Of a stretch of 64,000 bases of DNA, positions 16,450-25,582 are shown in pieces (within the stretch, counting starts at the first letter, position 1; each line of letters starts with the position of its first letter). Source of the DNA: Paenarthrobacter sp. A20. GTDB taxonomy: Bacteria; Actinomycetota; Actinomycetes; Actinomycetales; Micrococcaceae. Below the pieces are notes generated by a model. The model was not told the DNA's origin, ran no database searches, and saw nothing but the letters and a program-made list of their open reading frames with translations. The DNA lies in assembly GCF_024168825.1 (NCBI RefSeq), contig NZ_JALJWH010000001.1, positions 1,860,001 to 1,924,000 of the forward strand. The letters are read 5' to 3'. A program made the translations under genes and the position numbers.

Positions 16450-17910
16450 TTGACGATTCATCCTTCCACCGGTAACGATTCACCCCATCTTGAGCGTCAG
16501 CTCAGCAACCGCCACATCCAGCTCATCGCCATTGGCGGAGCGATTGGCACCGGCCTTTTCATGGGCTCCGGAAAGACCATCTCCGCTGCAGGCCCTTCCG
16601 TCATTTTCGTGTACATGATCATCGGCTTCATGCTGTTCTTCGTCATGCGCGCCATGGGTGAACTGCTGCTGAGCAACCTGAACTACAAATCCTTCAGCGA
16701 TTTCGCTGCTGACCTGCTCGGCCCTTGGGCCGGGTTCTTCACCGGCTGGACGTACTGGTTCTGCTGGGTCATTACGGGCATCGCCGACGTGATCGCGATC
16801 GCCGGGTACTCCCAGGAACTCTGGCCGTCCCTTCCGCTGTGGGTGCCCGGCCTGATCACGATCGGCATCCTCCTGCTCCTGAACCTTGCCACGGTAAAAG
16901 CCTTCGGCGAGACCGAGTTCTGGTTTGCCCTCATCAAGATCGTGGCCATTGCAGCACTCATCATTGTTGGCTTGTTCATGATTTTCAGCGGCTTCCAGTC
17001 CGACGCCGGACCGGCCAGCTTCACCAACCTGTGGAGCCACGGCGGTTTCTTCCCCAACGAGTTCATGGGCTTCGTTGCGGGCTTCCAGATCGCGGTCTTC
17101 GCCTTCGTGGGCATTGAACTGGTGGGAACCACCGCCGCTGAGGCCAAGGACCCGGAGAAGAACCTGCCCAAGGCCATCAACTCCATTCCCATCCGCGTCC
17201 TGCTCTTCTACGTGGGCGCCCTCATCATCCTCATGTCAGTCACCCCGTGGACCCAGTTCGCTGCCGGCCACAGCCCGTTCATTGCCATGTTCTCGCTCGC
17301 TGGCCTCGGCGCAGCGGCCACCATGGTCAACCTCGTGGTGCTGACCTCCGCCATGTCCTCGGCCAACTCGGGCATCTACTCCACGTCCCGCATGGTGTTC
17401 GGGCTGGCGCAGGAAGGCGACGCCCCCAAAGTGTTCGGCGCGCTCTCAGGACGCAAAGTACCCCGCAACGCCCTGTTCCTGTCCTGTGTCCTGCTGCTGT
17501 CCGGCGTCGTGCTCATGTACGCGGGCTCGGACATTGGCAAGGCGTTCGACATGGTGACCACAGTGTCCGCGGTCTGCTTCGTTTTCGTGTGGTCCATCAT
17601 CCTGGCCAGCTACCTGGCCTTCCGGAAGCGCCGACCACACCTGCACGACTCCTCGGCCTTCAAGATGCCTGGCGGGGTGGTGATGGTGTGGGTAGTGTTC
17701 GCCTTCTTTGCCTTCGTGCTGTGGACGCTGACCACGCAGCCGGACACGCTCGCGGCCCTGCTCGCTACTCCCGCGTGGTTCCTGATGTTGGGCATCGCGT
17801 GGGCGATCCTCCGCCGCCGTCCCGCACATCTGGCCCGCTACGCGGCGTTCCAGGCAGAACTGCAGCGGGACGCGGACAGGGTCCAGGAGCTGGAACCGGC
17901 AAACAAGTAA
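16450..17910 (+). CDS. cycA: CycA-like D-serine/D-alanine/glycine permease (APC family)
   Basis: A proton-coupled amino acid importer with about 12 membrane helices and 486 residues. NRHIQLIAIGGAIGTGLFMGSG near residue 20 is the first-helix signature, and long stretches (FVMRAMGELLLSNL, FAGFQIAVFAFVGIELVGTT-like, AINSIPIR) follow E. coli CycA almost word for word. The TTG at 16450 is chosen because ATGGAG lies 7 bases upstream and the riboswitch platform ends exactly there; a longer ATG frame would run through the aptamers. The glycine riboswitch in front supports glycine as a substrate. A strong terminator follows. Confidence 0.9.
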   Translation: MTIHPSTGNDSPHLERQLSNRHIQLIAIGGAIGTGLFMGSGKTISAAGPSVIFVYMIIGFMLFFVMRAMGELLLSNLNYKSFSDFAADLLGPWAGFFTGWTYWFCWVITGIADVIAIAGYSQELWPSLPLWVPGLITIGILLLLNLATVKAFGETEFWFALIKIVAIAALIIVGLFMIFSGFQSDAGPASFTNLWSHGGFFPNEFMGFVAGFQIAVFAFVGIELVGTTAAEAKDPEKNLPKAINSIPIRVLLFYVGALIILMSVTPWTQFAAGHSPFIAMFSLAGLGAAATMVNLVVLTSAMSSANSGIYSTSRMVFGLAQEGDAPKVFGALSGRKVPRNALFLSCVLLLSGVVLMYAGSDIGKAFDMVTTVSAVCFVFVWSIILASYLAFRKRRPHLHDSSAFKMPGGVVMVWVVFAFFAFVLWTLTTQPDTLAALLATPAWFLMLGIAWAILRRRPAHLARYAAFQAELQRDADRVQELEPANK

Positions 17911-17946
17911 ACGGTCCGAGCAGGCAAACTGTCTGACGAGGCAAAA

Positions 17947-17985
17947 GCAGGGCCCCTCACGAAGGAAGATCGTGAGGGGCCCTGC
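17947..17985. terminator. Bidirectional terminator between cycA and the nuclease gene
   Basis: A GCAGGGCCCCTCACGA arm pairs with TCGTGAGGGGCCCTGC around a short A-rich loop, flanked by AAAA upstream and TGTTGTGT downstream. It lies between two convergent genes. Confidence 0.8.
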
Positions 17986-18008
17986 CCTGTTGTGTCACTG
18001 GGAGGTTG

Positions 18009-21000
18009 TCAGCCCCTCAAGCACTTCTGGTACTCCAACCACGCAAAGGCGTACCGTAGCCAGCCCACGATGTCGTACCACTTGGACGGCTTCACCGGGG
18101 GAGTGCACTGCGGCGGGTTGGGTCCGCTCTCAGCCACCTTCACCAGGGCCTTCACGACGGTCCCGGATTCGACGGCGGTCAGCACCAGTGTGCCCGTCCC
18201 TGCAGCTGCCGCCGCGGGAACCTTGAGGTTCACTGTGGCCGCACCAGCTGTGACCGGGACGGATCCAAGCGTCACCGCCGCGCCCTTGCTGTCCACGAAG
18301 ACGGCGTTGAGCGACGCGTTTGCCGGGCTGCCGATGGAGGTCAGGTCGAGCTTGGAGACGGCCAGCGTGATGGACTCTCCGGCCTTGACCTCAGCCGGCG
18401 TGGAGTTGGCCACGGCAACAGAACGGCGCGCGAAGTCCGGAGACACGGGCTTGTGTGCCTGCAGGTACTTGATCCACGCATCACGATCCACCAAACCGGT
18501 GTCCTTCGTGTTGCTGCCTTCCTTGAACACCCGGAAGTTGTCACCGCCGGTGGCAAGGAAGCTGAAGGTGCCGATCTTGTACTGCTTGGCGGGGTCGATC
18601 ACAGCGCCGTTCACCCAGATGCCGGTGATGCGGTCACCCGCGGGACGTGTGGCGTCGTAGGTGTAGTTCACGTTCTTGGACAGTCCCAGCTGCTGGTAGG
18701 GGCGGCTGGGAACGGTGCCGTCGGCGTTGGTCTGCCACTGCTGCTCTAGGAGCGTCTTGAACTGAGCACCCGTCAAGGACGTGGTCCACAAGTTGTTCAC
18801 GAACGGCAGGACCGCGTTGGCCTCGGCGTACGTGATGGTGCCGTCCGGCGCGTAGTACAGCTCGTTACGCAGGCCACCGGGATTCACGACGCCGATCTCC
18901 GCCGCGCCCAGCTCAGGAGCCTTGAGCGTGTCCACCAGCGAGTCCGCCACAAGGTTGCCCAAGGTGGACTCACTCGCGCGATCGTCCCGCTTGGGGGCGC
19001 CGCCGGCCGGATCCGGGGTGAACGCCGTGGTGATATCAGCGGTGACTGCGCCGACCGGCTGGTTGCCGATCTCCGCAGCCTGCGCAAGGGCCTTGTCCAC
19101 GATGGTTTTCACTGCCGCCACCCGCGGGTAGGCAGCAACGAGGCTTTCGGCCGTCTCCGTGGTCCGGTCCACGACCGCGGCTTTGTACGACGTCACCGAC
19201 TTGCTTGCAGTGTCCACGGTGAGCGTCACGCTACCCACGTTCTCACCGTAGTTGCCTGTCTGAACGATGGGGCGCGTCGTGCCGGTCGGCTGGCCATTGG
19301 CGTCCAGGACCGGGGCATCCCAGGCGTATTCCTTGTGCGTGTGCCCGGTGAAGATCGCCGCGACATCAGGAGTGGTTTCGTTGACGAGCTTGGCGAATGG
19401 TCCACCGGCAGCAACTTCCTGCTCCAGGGTGGCGCCCTCGGGCGTTCCGGAAGCAGCGCCGTCGTGGTTTTCCACGATGATCAGGTCAGCCAGGCTTTCA
19501 GCCTTGATCCTGGCCGCTACCCGGTTGATGGCTTCCACCGGATCACCGAACTCGAGATCCGTGATTCCGGCAGGGGTTACCAAGGAAGGAACTTCCTGCG
19601 TGACCGTGCCGATAACGGCTACGCGCACGCCGTTCATATCCAGGACCTTGTACTCCGGCAAGACCGGAGTGGTGGTGCCCTTTTGGTAGACGTTCGCACC
19701 AAGGTAGGCGAACTTGGCGTTGGTGCCTCCCGCAATGACACGGTCGCGCAGGTCCTGCCAGCCGCCGTCGAATTCGTGGTTGCCCACAGCGGAAGCCTGG
19801 AGTTCAAGGGTGTTCAGGACGTCGATGGTGGGCTGGTCCTTCGCTACGGATGAAGCGAAGAGCGAAGCTCCGATGTTGTCACCGGCGGAGATGAAGGCCG
19901 TCGCACCGGGGGCGGCTGCCGCACGAAGCTTCTCCACGGTGCCCGCGAAGAGGACCGTGTTGGAATCGATCCGGCCGTGGAAGTCGTTGATGCCCAGGAA
20001 CTGCAGGTCAACGGTTTCCGGTTCCTCGGTGGTCAGGTTCAGGCCCACCACGACGGGGTCGTGGTCGCTGGCCCGGAACTCGTCCCCGGCATAGTAGTTG
20101 GTCACATTGTTGTTATACCTGCTGTACTCCAGCGCTACGGACTCCACGGAGTTGATGTTCCAGATGTCGGTTCCCGTGACGGCCTCAGCGGCGGACGGGG
20201 AAGCAAGGATGTGGTCCAGGGAACCCACCATGCCGCCGAAGAGGTATGAGTGCTTGCCCGTACCCACTTCCAGATCGGTGTAGCCGGCGCCCGTGAGGAC
20301 GTTGATGGGGTCTTCCTTGGAGTAGGCGTTGAAGTCACCGATCAGGAAGACCTTGTCAGTACCCTTTGAGGCTTGGAGGTCCTTGGAGAAGGCAAGCAGC
20401 GATTCGGCCTGCTTGGTGCGGGCGATATTCGAGGCGCCCTGGCCCTTGTCCGTGTCGTCCGGTGTGGCCGCGGAGCCCTTGGACTTGAAGTGGTTCACTA
20501 TCGCGATGAACTTCTTGTCATCGTCTCCGCCAACCGGCTTGAAAACCTGCGCCAGCGGCTTGCGGGCACTCGCGAAGGCCACGGTGTCGTTGTGGATGAT
20601 GGACTCGCCAACGGGCTCGGCCACGGCCTTCTTGTAGATGAACGCAGTTCTGATCATGTCTTCATCGCTCAGCGGGGGAGCATTGGCGGGTGTGCGCACG
20701 TAGTCCCACACGCCAGGCGTCTTGACGTTGAGGGCGTCCACGAGCTTGGACAACGCGTCGTCACGGTTCTTGCCGAACTGCGCCGAGTTCTCGATCTCTT
20801 CGAGGGACACGACATCGGCGCCGGACTTGCTGATGGCCGTGACGATCTTGCCCTGCTGGCGCTCGAAGTTCTCCGCGTTGGCAGCGCCGCGGGCGTTGCA
20901 GCCTTCCTTGACCGTGATGGGGTTGCCATCGCGGTCGGTGTAGAAGACGCAGCCGGCAAGCTGGTCACCGGTGGTGGGGAAGTAGTTGAGCACATTGAAG

Positions 21001-22541
21001 GAAGCGAGCTTGAGGCTGCCGCCTACGTCAGCGGGGCCCTCGGGCCGTGTGGCGGTGAAGCCTGCCGGCTGGACCGTCTCAGCGTTGGCCGGGCTCAGGG
21101 CGGCGAGGGGCTGGAATTTCCAGGAGTTGTTGCCATAACCCAAAATGACGTCGGTCCGGAACTTCGCGGGCGAGCCCACACGTACGGGGTCGGACGCAGT
21201 CAGGTACGGTAACTGCTGGGCCTTGGTGGTGGCGTCCTTGAGGAAGTTGGTGGACGCGCCGTCGTCGAGCTTGATGCCGCGCAGCGCGTTGTCAGCAACC
21301 ACCGCGGCGTACTCCGGCGAACCGTAGGTGGCTACCGCCGTCGGCTGTACCAGGGGCGATGTGCCGGCCGCCAGGCCAATCTCGCCGTACTGGTTCAGGG
21401 AGTAGTTGTCCGTGACAGTGAAGTCGCCCTGCGGTGCAACGAGCATGCCCTCGAGGCTTTCCCGGGCAGCCTCGTTGGCCGGCAAGACGAACGGTGTGGA
21501 TTTGACCTCGGGTGCGGCCTCCGTGAGCTTCTTGAACCCCGCAGCTTCAACGGTGAGCTGGGTCTGGTTGGCGAACTCGCTGACAACACCAGTGAGTTCC
21601 ACATAGTCGCCCGGCTGGACCGTTCCTGCCGTCGTGGGTGAATAGACGAACAAAGCGTCCGACGCCGTCCTGGCCGCCGCCGCGGTTTCGCCGCCACTTC
21701 CGGGAGTCTGGACGTAGTAGCCGTTGAAGCCGCCGGTTGCGTAAGCGGCTGTGACCTTGCCTCGCGTGGTCACGGTACTGCCGACGAACGGGCTGGCCGC
21801 GCCGGTCCCTTGGATCTCCGCGATGGCCTTGACGCCGGGTTGCGGCCCAGGGTCGGTGGGAGGAGTTCCGCCATTGGACGGCGTAGGGGTGATGGTGGTG
21901 CTGAGGCTGAAGTCTGCGGCGTTGGAGTCAGTGTCCACGCCGTTGGTGCGGTTGAGGCTCTTGACGTCCGAGTTGCCGGTTGGGGCGGTGGCAACGGCGG
22001 TCTCAAAGGTGTTGGAGGCGCCGTAGCCCAGAAGGTCGGCAATGGCCGCGTTCCCCGTCACTGAACCTGACGGCAAGGGAGACACCGCGGCGGACTGCTT
22101 GGCCAGGATCAGCGTGCCAGTGGTTCCGCTGGGGTTCAGAGTGCCTGTAGCCTGCACATCGGCCGTGGGAAGTGCCGGCGCCGTGGACGTTCCGCTGTTG
22201 GTGGCGCCCTGAACCAGGAAATAGCCCTTCGCCGGGATGCTGCCCGTGAGGGGAGTGATCCCCGTGGGTGCTGCAGTGGCTGTGCCGGACCGGTACTGCA
22301 ACGACCACCCGGCCAGGCTGACCGGCTCATCCGAGGAATAGTAGAGTTCCACGAACTTGTTCTTGAAGGCCGCACCGCTGCTGCCGCCACTGAGGTAGGC
22401 CTCGTTGATCACCACGGGCGATGTGCCTGCGGGGGCGGACGGTTCATCCGCTGCCATGGCCGGCGCGGCCGTCAGTGGGGCGGCAAGCAACCCCACTGAC
22501 AGGACCGTTCCCGCTGCTAATTTCCAATGTTGTTGGTGCAT
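18009..22541 (-). CDS. Secreted ExeM/NucH-type endonuclease fused to a 5'-nucleotidase
   Basis: A 1510-residue exported protein that could degrade external DNA and then dephosphorylate nucleotides, giving phosphate and nucleosides. A signal peptide (cut after about AMA, residue 30) is followed by a lamin-tail domain (about 42-150) and an OB-like region (about 235-345). An endonuclease/exonuclease/phosphatase domain spans about 500-840 (LASFNVLNYF, SLEEIENS, GDFNAYS, SDHDPVVVG). A metallophosphatase domain begins near 847 (LGINDFHGRID, GNHEFDGG, GHTHKEY), with a 5'-nucleotidase C-domain to about 1370. An Ig-like tail ends the protein without LPXTG. Only a weak AGAG precedes the ATG. Confidence 0.9.
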   Translation of the reverse strand: MHQQHWKLAAGTVLSVGLLAAPLTAAPAMAADEPSAPAGTSPVVINEAYLSGGSSGAAFKNKFVELYYSSDEPVSLAGWSLQYRSGTATAAPTGITPLTGSIPAKGYFLVQGATNSGTSTAPALPTADVQATGTLNPSGTTGTLILAKQSAAVSPLPSGSVTGNAAIADLLGYGASNTFETAVATAPTGNSDVKSLNRTNGVDTDSNAADFSLSTTITPTPSNGGTPPTDPGPQPGVKAIAEIQGTGAASPFVGSTVTTRGKVTAAYATGGFNGYYVQTPGSGGETAAAARTASDALFVYSPTTAGTVQPGDYVELTGVVSEFANQTQLTVEAAGFKKLTEAAPEVKSTPFVLPANEAARESLEGMLVAPQGDFTVTDNYSLNQYGEIGLAAGTSPLVQPTAVATYGSPEYAAVVADNALRGIKLDDGASTNFLKDATTKAQQLPYLTASDPVRVGSPAKFRTDVILGYGNNSWKFQPLAALSPANAETVQPAGFTATRPEGPADVGGSLKLASFNVLNYFPTTGDQLAGCVFYTDRDGNPITVKEGCNARGAANAENFERQQGKIVTAISKSGADVVSLEEIENSAQFGKNRDDALSKLVDALNVKTPGVWDYVRTPANAPPLSDEDMIRTAFIYKKAVAEPVGESIIHNDTVAFASARKPLAQVFKPVGGDDDKKFIAIVNHFKSKGSAATPDDTDKGQGASNIARTKQAESLLAFSKDLQASKGTDKVFLIGDFNAYSKEDPINVLTGAGYTDLEVGTGKHSYLFGGMVGSLDHILASPSAAEAVTGTDIWNINSVESVALEYSRYNNNVTNYYAGDEFRASDHDPVVVGLNLTTEEPETVDLQFLGINDFHGRIDSNTVLFAGTVEKLRAAAAPGATAFISAGDNIGASLFASSVAKDQPTIDVLNTLELQASAVGNHEFDGGWQDLRDRVIAGGTNAKFAYLGANVYQKGTTTPVLPEYKVLDMNGVRVAVIGTVTQEVPSLVTPAGITDLEFGDPVEAINRVAARIKAESLADLIIVENHDGAASGTPEGATLEQEVAAGGPFAKLVNETTPDVAAIFTGHTHKEYAWDAPVLDANGQPTGTTRPIVQTGNYGENVGSVTLTVDTASKSVTSYKAAVVDRTTETAESLVAAYPRVAAVKTIVDKALAQAAEIGNQPVGAVTADITTAFTPDPAGGAPKRDDRASESTLGNLVADSLVDTLKAPELGAAEIGVVNPGGLRNELYYAPDGTITYAEANAVLPFVNNLWTTSLTGAQFKTLLEQQWQTNADGTVPSRPYQQLGLSKNVNYTYDATRPAGDRITGIWVNGAVIDPAKQYKIGTFSFLATGGDNFRVFKEGSNTKDTGLVDRDAWIKYLQAHKPVSPDFARRSVAVANSTPAEVKAGESITLAVSKLDLTSIGSPANASLNAVFVDSKGAAVTLGSVPVTAGAATVNLKVPAAAAAGTGTLVLTAVESGTVVKALVKVAESGPNPPQCTPPVKPSKWYDIVGWLRYAFAWLEYQKCLRG

Positions 22542-22693
22542 CCGCTCTAACTTTCATTAGGGGGCCCTGTGGGGCCCTTTGGACGACGCCCGCTCTCTTG
22601 TGGAACGGGCGCTGTTCCGGAAGTTACTCCGGGGTAAACCTGTTGCTCGGGCATAGCAGAACACGACGGAATGAATGGGAGGTGGACCCATGG

Positions 22694-22715
22694 TGGCCGG
22701 AGGGTTCTCCGGCCA
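22694..22715 (-). terminator. Hairpin downstream of the septum-formation-type lipoprotein gene
   Basis: A 9-bp perfect stem, TGGCCGGAG/CTCCGGCCA, with a GGTT loop lies 9 bases past the minus-strand stop. It lacks a clear T-run. Confidence 0.5.
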
Positions 22716-22723
22716 CTGGCGTG

Positions 22724-23215
22724 CTACTTGGCAGCGCCCTTCAAGGACCCGGTGGTGGCGGATCCTGCGGAGCCACCGATGAGGCAGACGATCTCGCGGT
22801 CGCCGTTCTTCCAGGAGTCGCTGGTGGGATGGAGGAAGGTGACCTCCAGCGCGGATTCCTCGAACGGCAAGCCAACGAACGTCGCAAACTGTGCGCCACA
22901 GTATTCCTCAGCCTGGGTGCCAACCTCGGTATCGCCGGGGAACGTTGAAGCGTCGATGTTTGTCAGTGCAAAGGCCTCCAAATCGTGGCTCTGATCGCAC
23001 GGAATGATGGTGACATCCACAACTTCCTGGCTGTCCGGGTTGGCGATGCAGTCGCCCATCTTCACTTTGAAGGCGTCGGCCTTGGACGACTCCGTCGGCT
23101 TGCCGGATTCATCGCGTTTGGCGTCGCCGCTGCTGATCAACGAACAGCCGGCCAGTGCCAGTGATGCCATAGCCAGCACGGCGGCAGTCCGAACGGTTTT
23201 CGAACGGTGGAGCAT
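22724..23215 (-). CDS. Septum-formation-family lipoprotein
   Basis: A 163-residue lipoprotein: a basic start, a hydrophobic stretch and the lipobox LALAGC put the lipidated Cys at about 24. The mature part (MGDCIANP, IIPCDQSHDLEAFAL, EEYCGAQFATFVG, DREIVCLIGG) has paired cysteines and the C-D-x-x-H-D-x-E pattern of the septum-formation family (PF13845 type), known mainly from actinobacteria and poorly characterised. It is probably anchored on the outer face of the membrane. It is transcribed toward the secreted nuclease but separated from it by 182 bases, so co-transcription is uncertain. Confidence 0.8.
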   Translation of the reverse strand: MLHRSKTVRTAAVLAMASLALAGCSLISSGDAKRDESGKPTESSKADAFKVKMGDCIANPDSQEVVDVTIIPCDQSHDLEAFALTNIDASTFPGDTEVGTQAEEYCGAQFATFVGLPFEESALEVTFLHPTSDSWKNGDREIVCLIGGSAGSATTGSLKGAAK

Positions 23216-23386
23216 TCTGTCCTCATTCCAGAAGGACCACGGTGCGTCGGAAGAACGGACCTGTGGTCAACAATGAGGGACCAGAAAAGGACCCATGCCG
23301 GCCGATCCCCCAATGCCGGCAATGAGTGGATCAATCCGGCTGCCCCTGGGTGGGAGGCCGCCGGACGTGACCCGAAGTGTCAAAGT

Positions 23387-24172
23387 CTAGGCTGTCTGTC
23401 CCAAATCCTGGATCACCTTGAAGACGGCGCCTGTCGGGTCCGACAACGTAGCCAGCCGCCCGAACGGAGTGTCCTCCGCCGGCTGCGTGACGGTGGCACC
23501 GAGGGCCGCGGCTTGCTCCACGGTCGCGTCCGTGTCCTCCACGGCGAAGTACACGCTCCACATGGACGGGACCTGCTCGGGCAGGAAGCCGGAGGCGTCC
23601 ATGATGCCTGCCTTGGCGTCGTCGCCGGAGCCAAGAGTTGTGTAGCGGAATTCCGGAGTGTCGCTCATGACTTCCGTGTCCCAGCCGAAGACCTTCTGGT
23701 AGAAGGTGACAGCGGACTCGTAATCCTTGGAAAGGAGCTCATGCCACGCGGGAGCCCCCGCCTCGGCCGCCACCTCGTAGCCGTTCATGCCACCGAACTG
23801 CCAGGCTCCAATGGAAGCGCCTGAGGAGTCCCCGTACATGGCCATGCTGCCTTGCTCCGGGACTTCCATGGGTTCCAAGTACACCTGGCCTCCGTTGGCG
23901 GCAGCTGCCTCGGTGGTTGCCTTGATGTCATCGGTGCGCAGGTAGGTGGACCAGACATCCGGCATGGCACCCATGTCCGCCTGCTTCGCCATGATGCCTG
24001 CAACCATCCGGCCTTCCTTCGACGCCGTGATGTAGCCGCCGTACTTTTCCTGGTCGCCGGTCTCGTAGGTCCAGCCAAAAAGGGCAGTGTAGAAGGCCTT
24101 GGCCTTTTCCGTATCGGACGTCATCAGATCAATCCAGCAGGGTGCGCCGGGAGTGATGTCAGGCTTAGGCAT
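23387..24172 (-). CDS. VOC (glyoxalase/bleomycin-resistance fold) family protein
   Basis: A 261-residue protein of two tandem VOC modules: the first starts at PGAPCWIDLMTSDTEKAKAFYTALFGW and the second at APAWHELLSKDYESAVTFYQKVFGW. Two modules in one chain form a single metal-site barrel. Related actinobacterial proteins are called hydroxylases or 27-kDa antigen Cfp30B; the substrate is unknown and I assign none. There is no signal peptide. The gene is flanked by tRNA-Ser upstream and a 171-base gap without features downstream. Confidence 0.85.
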   Translation of the reverse strand: MPKPDITPGAPCWIDLMTSDTEKAKAFYTALFGWTYETGDQEKYGGYITASKEGRMVAGIMAKQADMGAMPDVWSTYLRTDDIKATTEAAAANGGQVYLEPMEVPEQGSMAMYGDSSGASIGAWQFGGMNGYEVAAEAGAPAWHELLSKDYESAVTFYQKVFGWDTEVMSDTPEFRYTTLGSGDDAKAGIMDASGFLPEQVPSMWSVYFAVEDTDATVEQAAALGATVTQPAEDTPFGRLATLSDPTGAVFKVIQDLGQTA

Positions 24173-24341
24173 GGGTCAGGCTCCTGTTGTTATTCCGCGG
24201 CGAAAGCTACGGCATATGTCAGTGGTGTGGAGACAGACAGAACACTATGCGGGGGGTCTGACAGTTTCAATGATCTTCCGGGTGTCAGTTCTCAGTTCTG
24301 GGCTCGGGTGGCCGTGCCGAACAGCAGTTAAACAAACAAAA

Positions 24342-24369
24342 ATGCCCCGGGTCCTGGAACCCGGGGCAT
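24342..24369 (-). terminator. Terminator of tRNA-Ser(TGA)
   Basis: A 12-bp perfect stem ATGCCCCGGGTC-type hairpin lies just beyond the tRNA 3' end. On the minus strand it is followed by TTTTTGTTTGTTT. Confidence 0.85.
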
Positions 24370-24374
24370 CTCAT

Positions 24375-24465
24375 TGGCGGAAGGTAAGGGATTTGAACCC
24401 TTGGTACGGGGTTACCGCACACTGGTTTTCAAGACCAGCTCCTTAGGCCGCTCGGACAACCTTCC
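24375..24465 (-). tRNA. tRNA-Ser (anticodon TGA), CCA encoded
   Basis: A class II tRNA on the minus strand. The acceptor is GGAAGGT paired with ACCTTCC, with discriminator G and an encoded CCA end. The anticodon stem CTGGT/ACCAG has loop CTTGAAA (anticodon TGA). A long variable arm precedes GGTTCAAATCC. Unlike the other tRNAs here, it carries CCA in the DNA. Confidence 0.95.
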
Positions 24466-24568
24466 TCGCCTAGTAGTGTTTCATAGGGAGTTGGCTGTTC
24501 CAAAACATCACGTCCTGCAAACCCTGCCCCGGGGCCTTGGAGGACCAGCAAGAAACCGGGAGTTCGTC

Positions 24569-25552
24569 ATGAAAGCCGTCTACATCTCAGAGCCAGGCGG
24601 GCCCGAAGTCCTCGAAATCCGGGAGGTCCCCTCCCCGGTACCGGGCGAAGGCGAAGTCCTGATCGACGTCGTGGCTGCCGGCCTGAACCGTGCGGATGTC
24701 CAGCAGCGGCGCGGCTTCTACCCGCCGCCACCGGGAGCCTCGGAAATTCCCGGGCTGGAGATTTCCGGGCGCATCGCAGCCTTTGGTCCCGGCGTCACCA
24801 AGGCGTTCTCCGTGGGGGACAAAGTAGTGGCCCTGCTCTCGGGCGGCGGATACGCCCAGCAGGTCGCGGTTCCGGCCGAACAAGTGCTCAGGGTTCCCGA
24901 AGGAGTGGACCTGATCACGGCGGCGTCCCTGCCCGAGGTAGCCGCCACCGTTTACTCGAACCTCATCATGACCGCCCAGCTGCAGCCTGGTGAAACGGTG
25001 CTCATTCACGGGGCTACGGGGGGTATTGGCACCATGGCCATCCAGTTGGCCAAGGCGCACGGCGCAACCGTCGCCACGACGGCCGGATCTGACGAAAAAG
25101 TGGGCACCGCCAAGGCCTTCCTGGGCGCCGACATCGCGATCAACTACACAGAAGAAGACTTCGTCGAAAGCCTCAAAGCCCAAAACGGTGGCAAGGGCGC
25201 GGACGTGATCCTCGACGTCGTGGGTGCCAAATACCTGCAACAGAACGTCGACGCCCTTGCCGACTACGGCCGGCTGATCATCATAGGCCTGCAAGGCGGA
25301 ACGAAAGCCGAAATCAATCTGGGGCAACTCCTCAGCAAGCGTGCTGCCGTGATTGGCACGGCACTCCGTCCGCGGCCGCTTGCCGAAAAGGGCATCATTA
25401 TGTCCGCCGTTCGTGAATCCGTGTGGCCCATGCTCACGGACGGCCGGATCAGGCCACTTGTCGCCAAGTCCTTCCCGCTGGACCAGGTGAGGGAAGCGCA
25501 TGAATACTTTGACTCCGGCGAGCACGTGGGCAAGGTCCTGCTGCTCCTCTGA
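24569..25552 (+). CDS. NAD(P)H:quinone oxidoreductase (zinc-independent MDR, PIG3-like)
   Basis: A 327-residue medium-chain reductase expected to reduce quinones with NADPH. GLNRADVQQRRGFYPPPPG and EIPGLEISGRI mark the catalytic domain, lacking the zinc-binding cysteines of alcohol dehydrogenases. GATGGIGTMAIQLAKA (about 145) is the nucleotide-binding turn. GADVILDVVG and GRLIIIGLQGG follow PIG3/TP53I3 relatives. The ATG at 24569 has GGGAG upstream; a longer frame runs through tRNA-Ser and is rejected. The padR gene starts 30 bases later, so the regulator may control this reductase. Confidence 0.88.
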   Translation: MKAVYISEPGGPEVLEIREVPSPVPGEGEVLIDVVAAGLNRADVQQRRGFYPPPPGASEIPGLEISGRIAAFGPGVTKAFSVGDKVVALLSGGGYAQQVAVPAEQVLRVPEGVDLITAASLPEVAATVYSNLIMTAQLQPGETVLIHGATGGIGTMAIQLAKAHGATVATTAGSDEKVGTAKAFLGADIAINYTEEDFVESLKAQNGGKGADVILDVVGAKYLQQNVDALADYGRLIIIGLQGGTKAEINLGQLLSKRAAVIGTALRPRPLAEKGIIMSAVRESVWPMLTDGRIRPLVAKSFPLDQVREAHEYFDSGEHVGKVLLLL

Positions 25553-25582
25553 TTCGACCAACCAACTGCAGCGAGGAACCAT

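Noticed and set aside
24374..24568. N-terminal extension of the quinone oxidoreductase
   Set aside because: It would run through tRNA-Ser and its spacer. ATG 24569 matches the family start.
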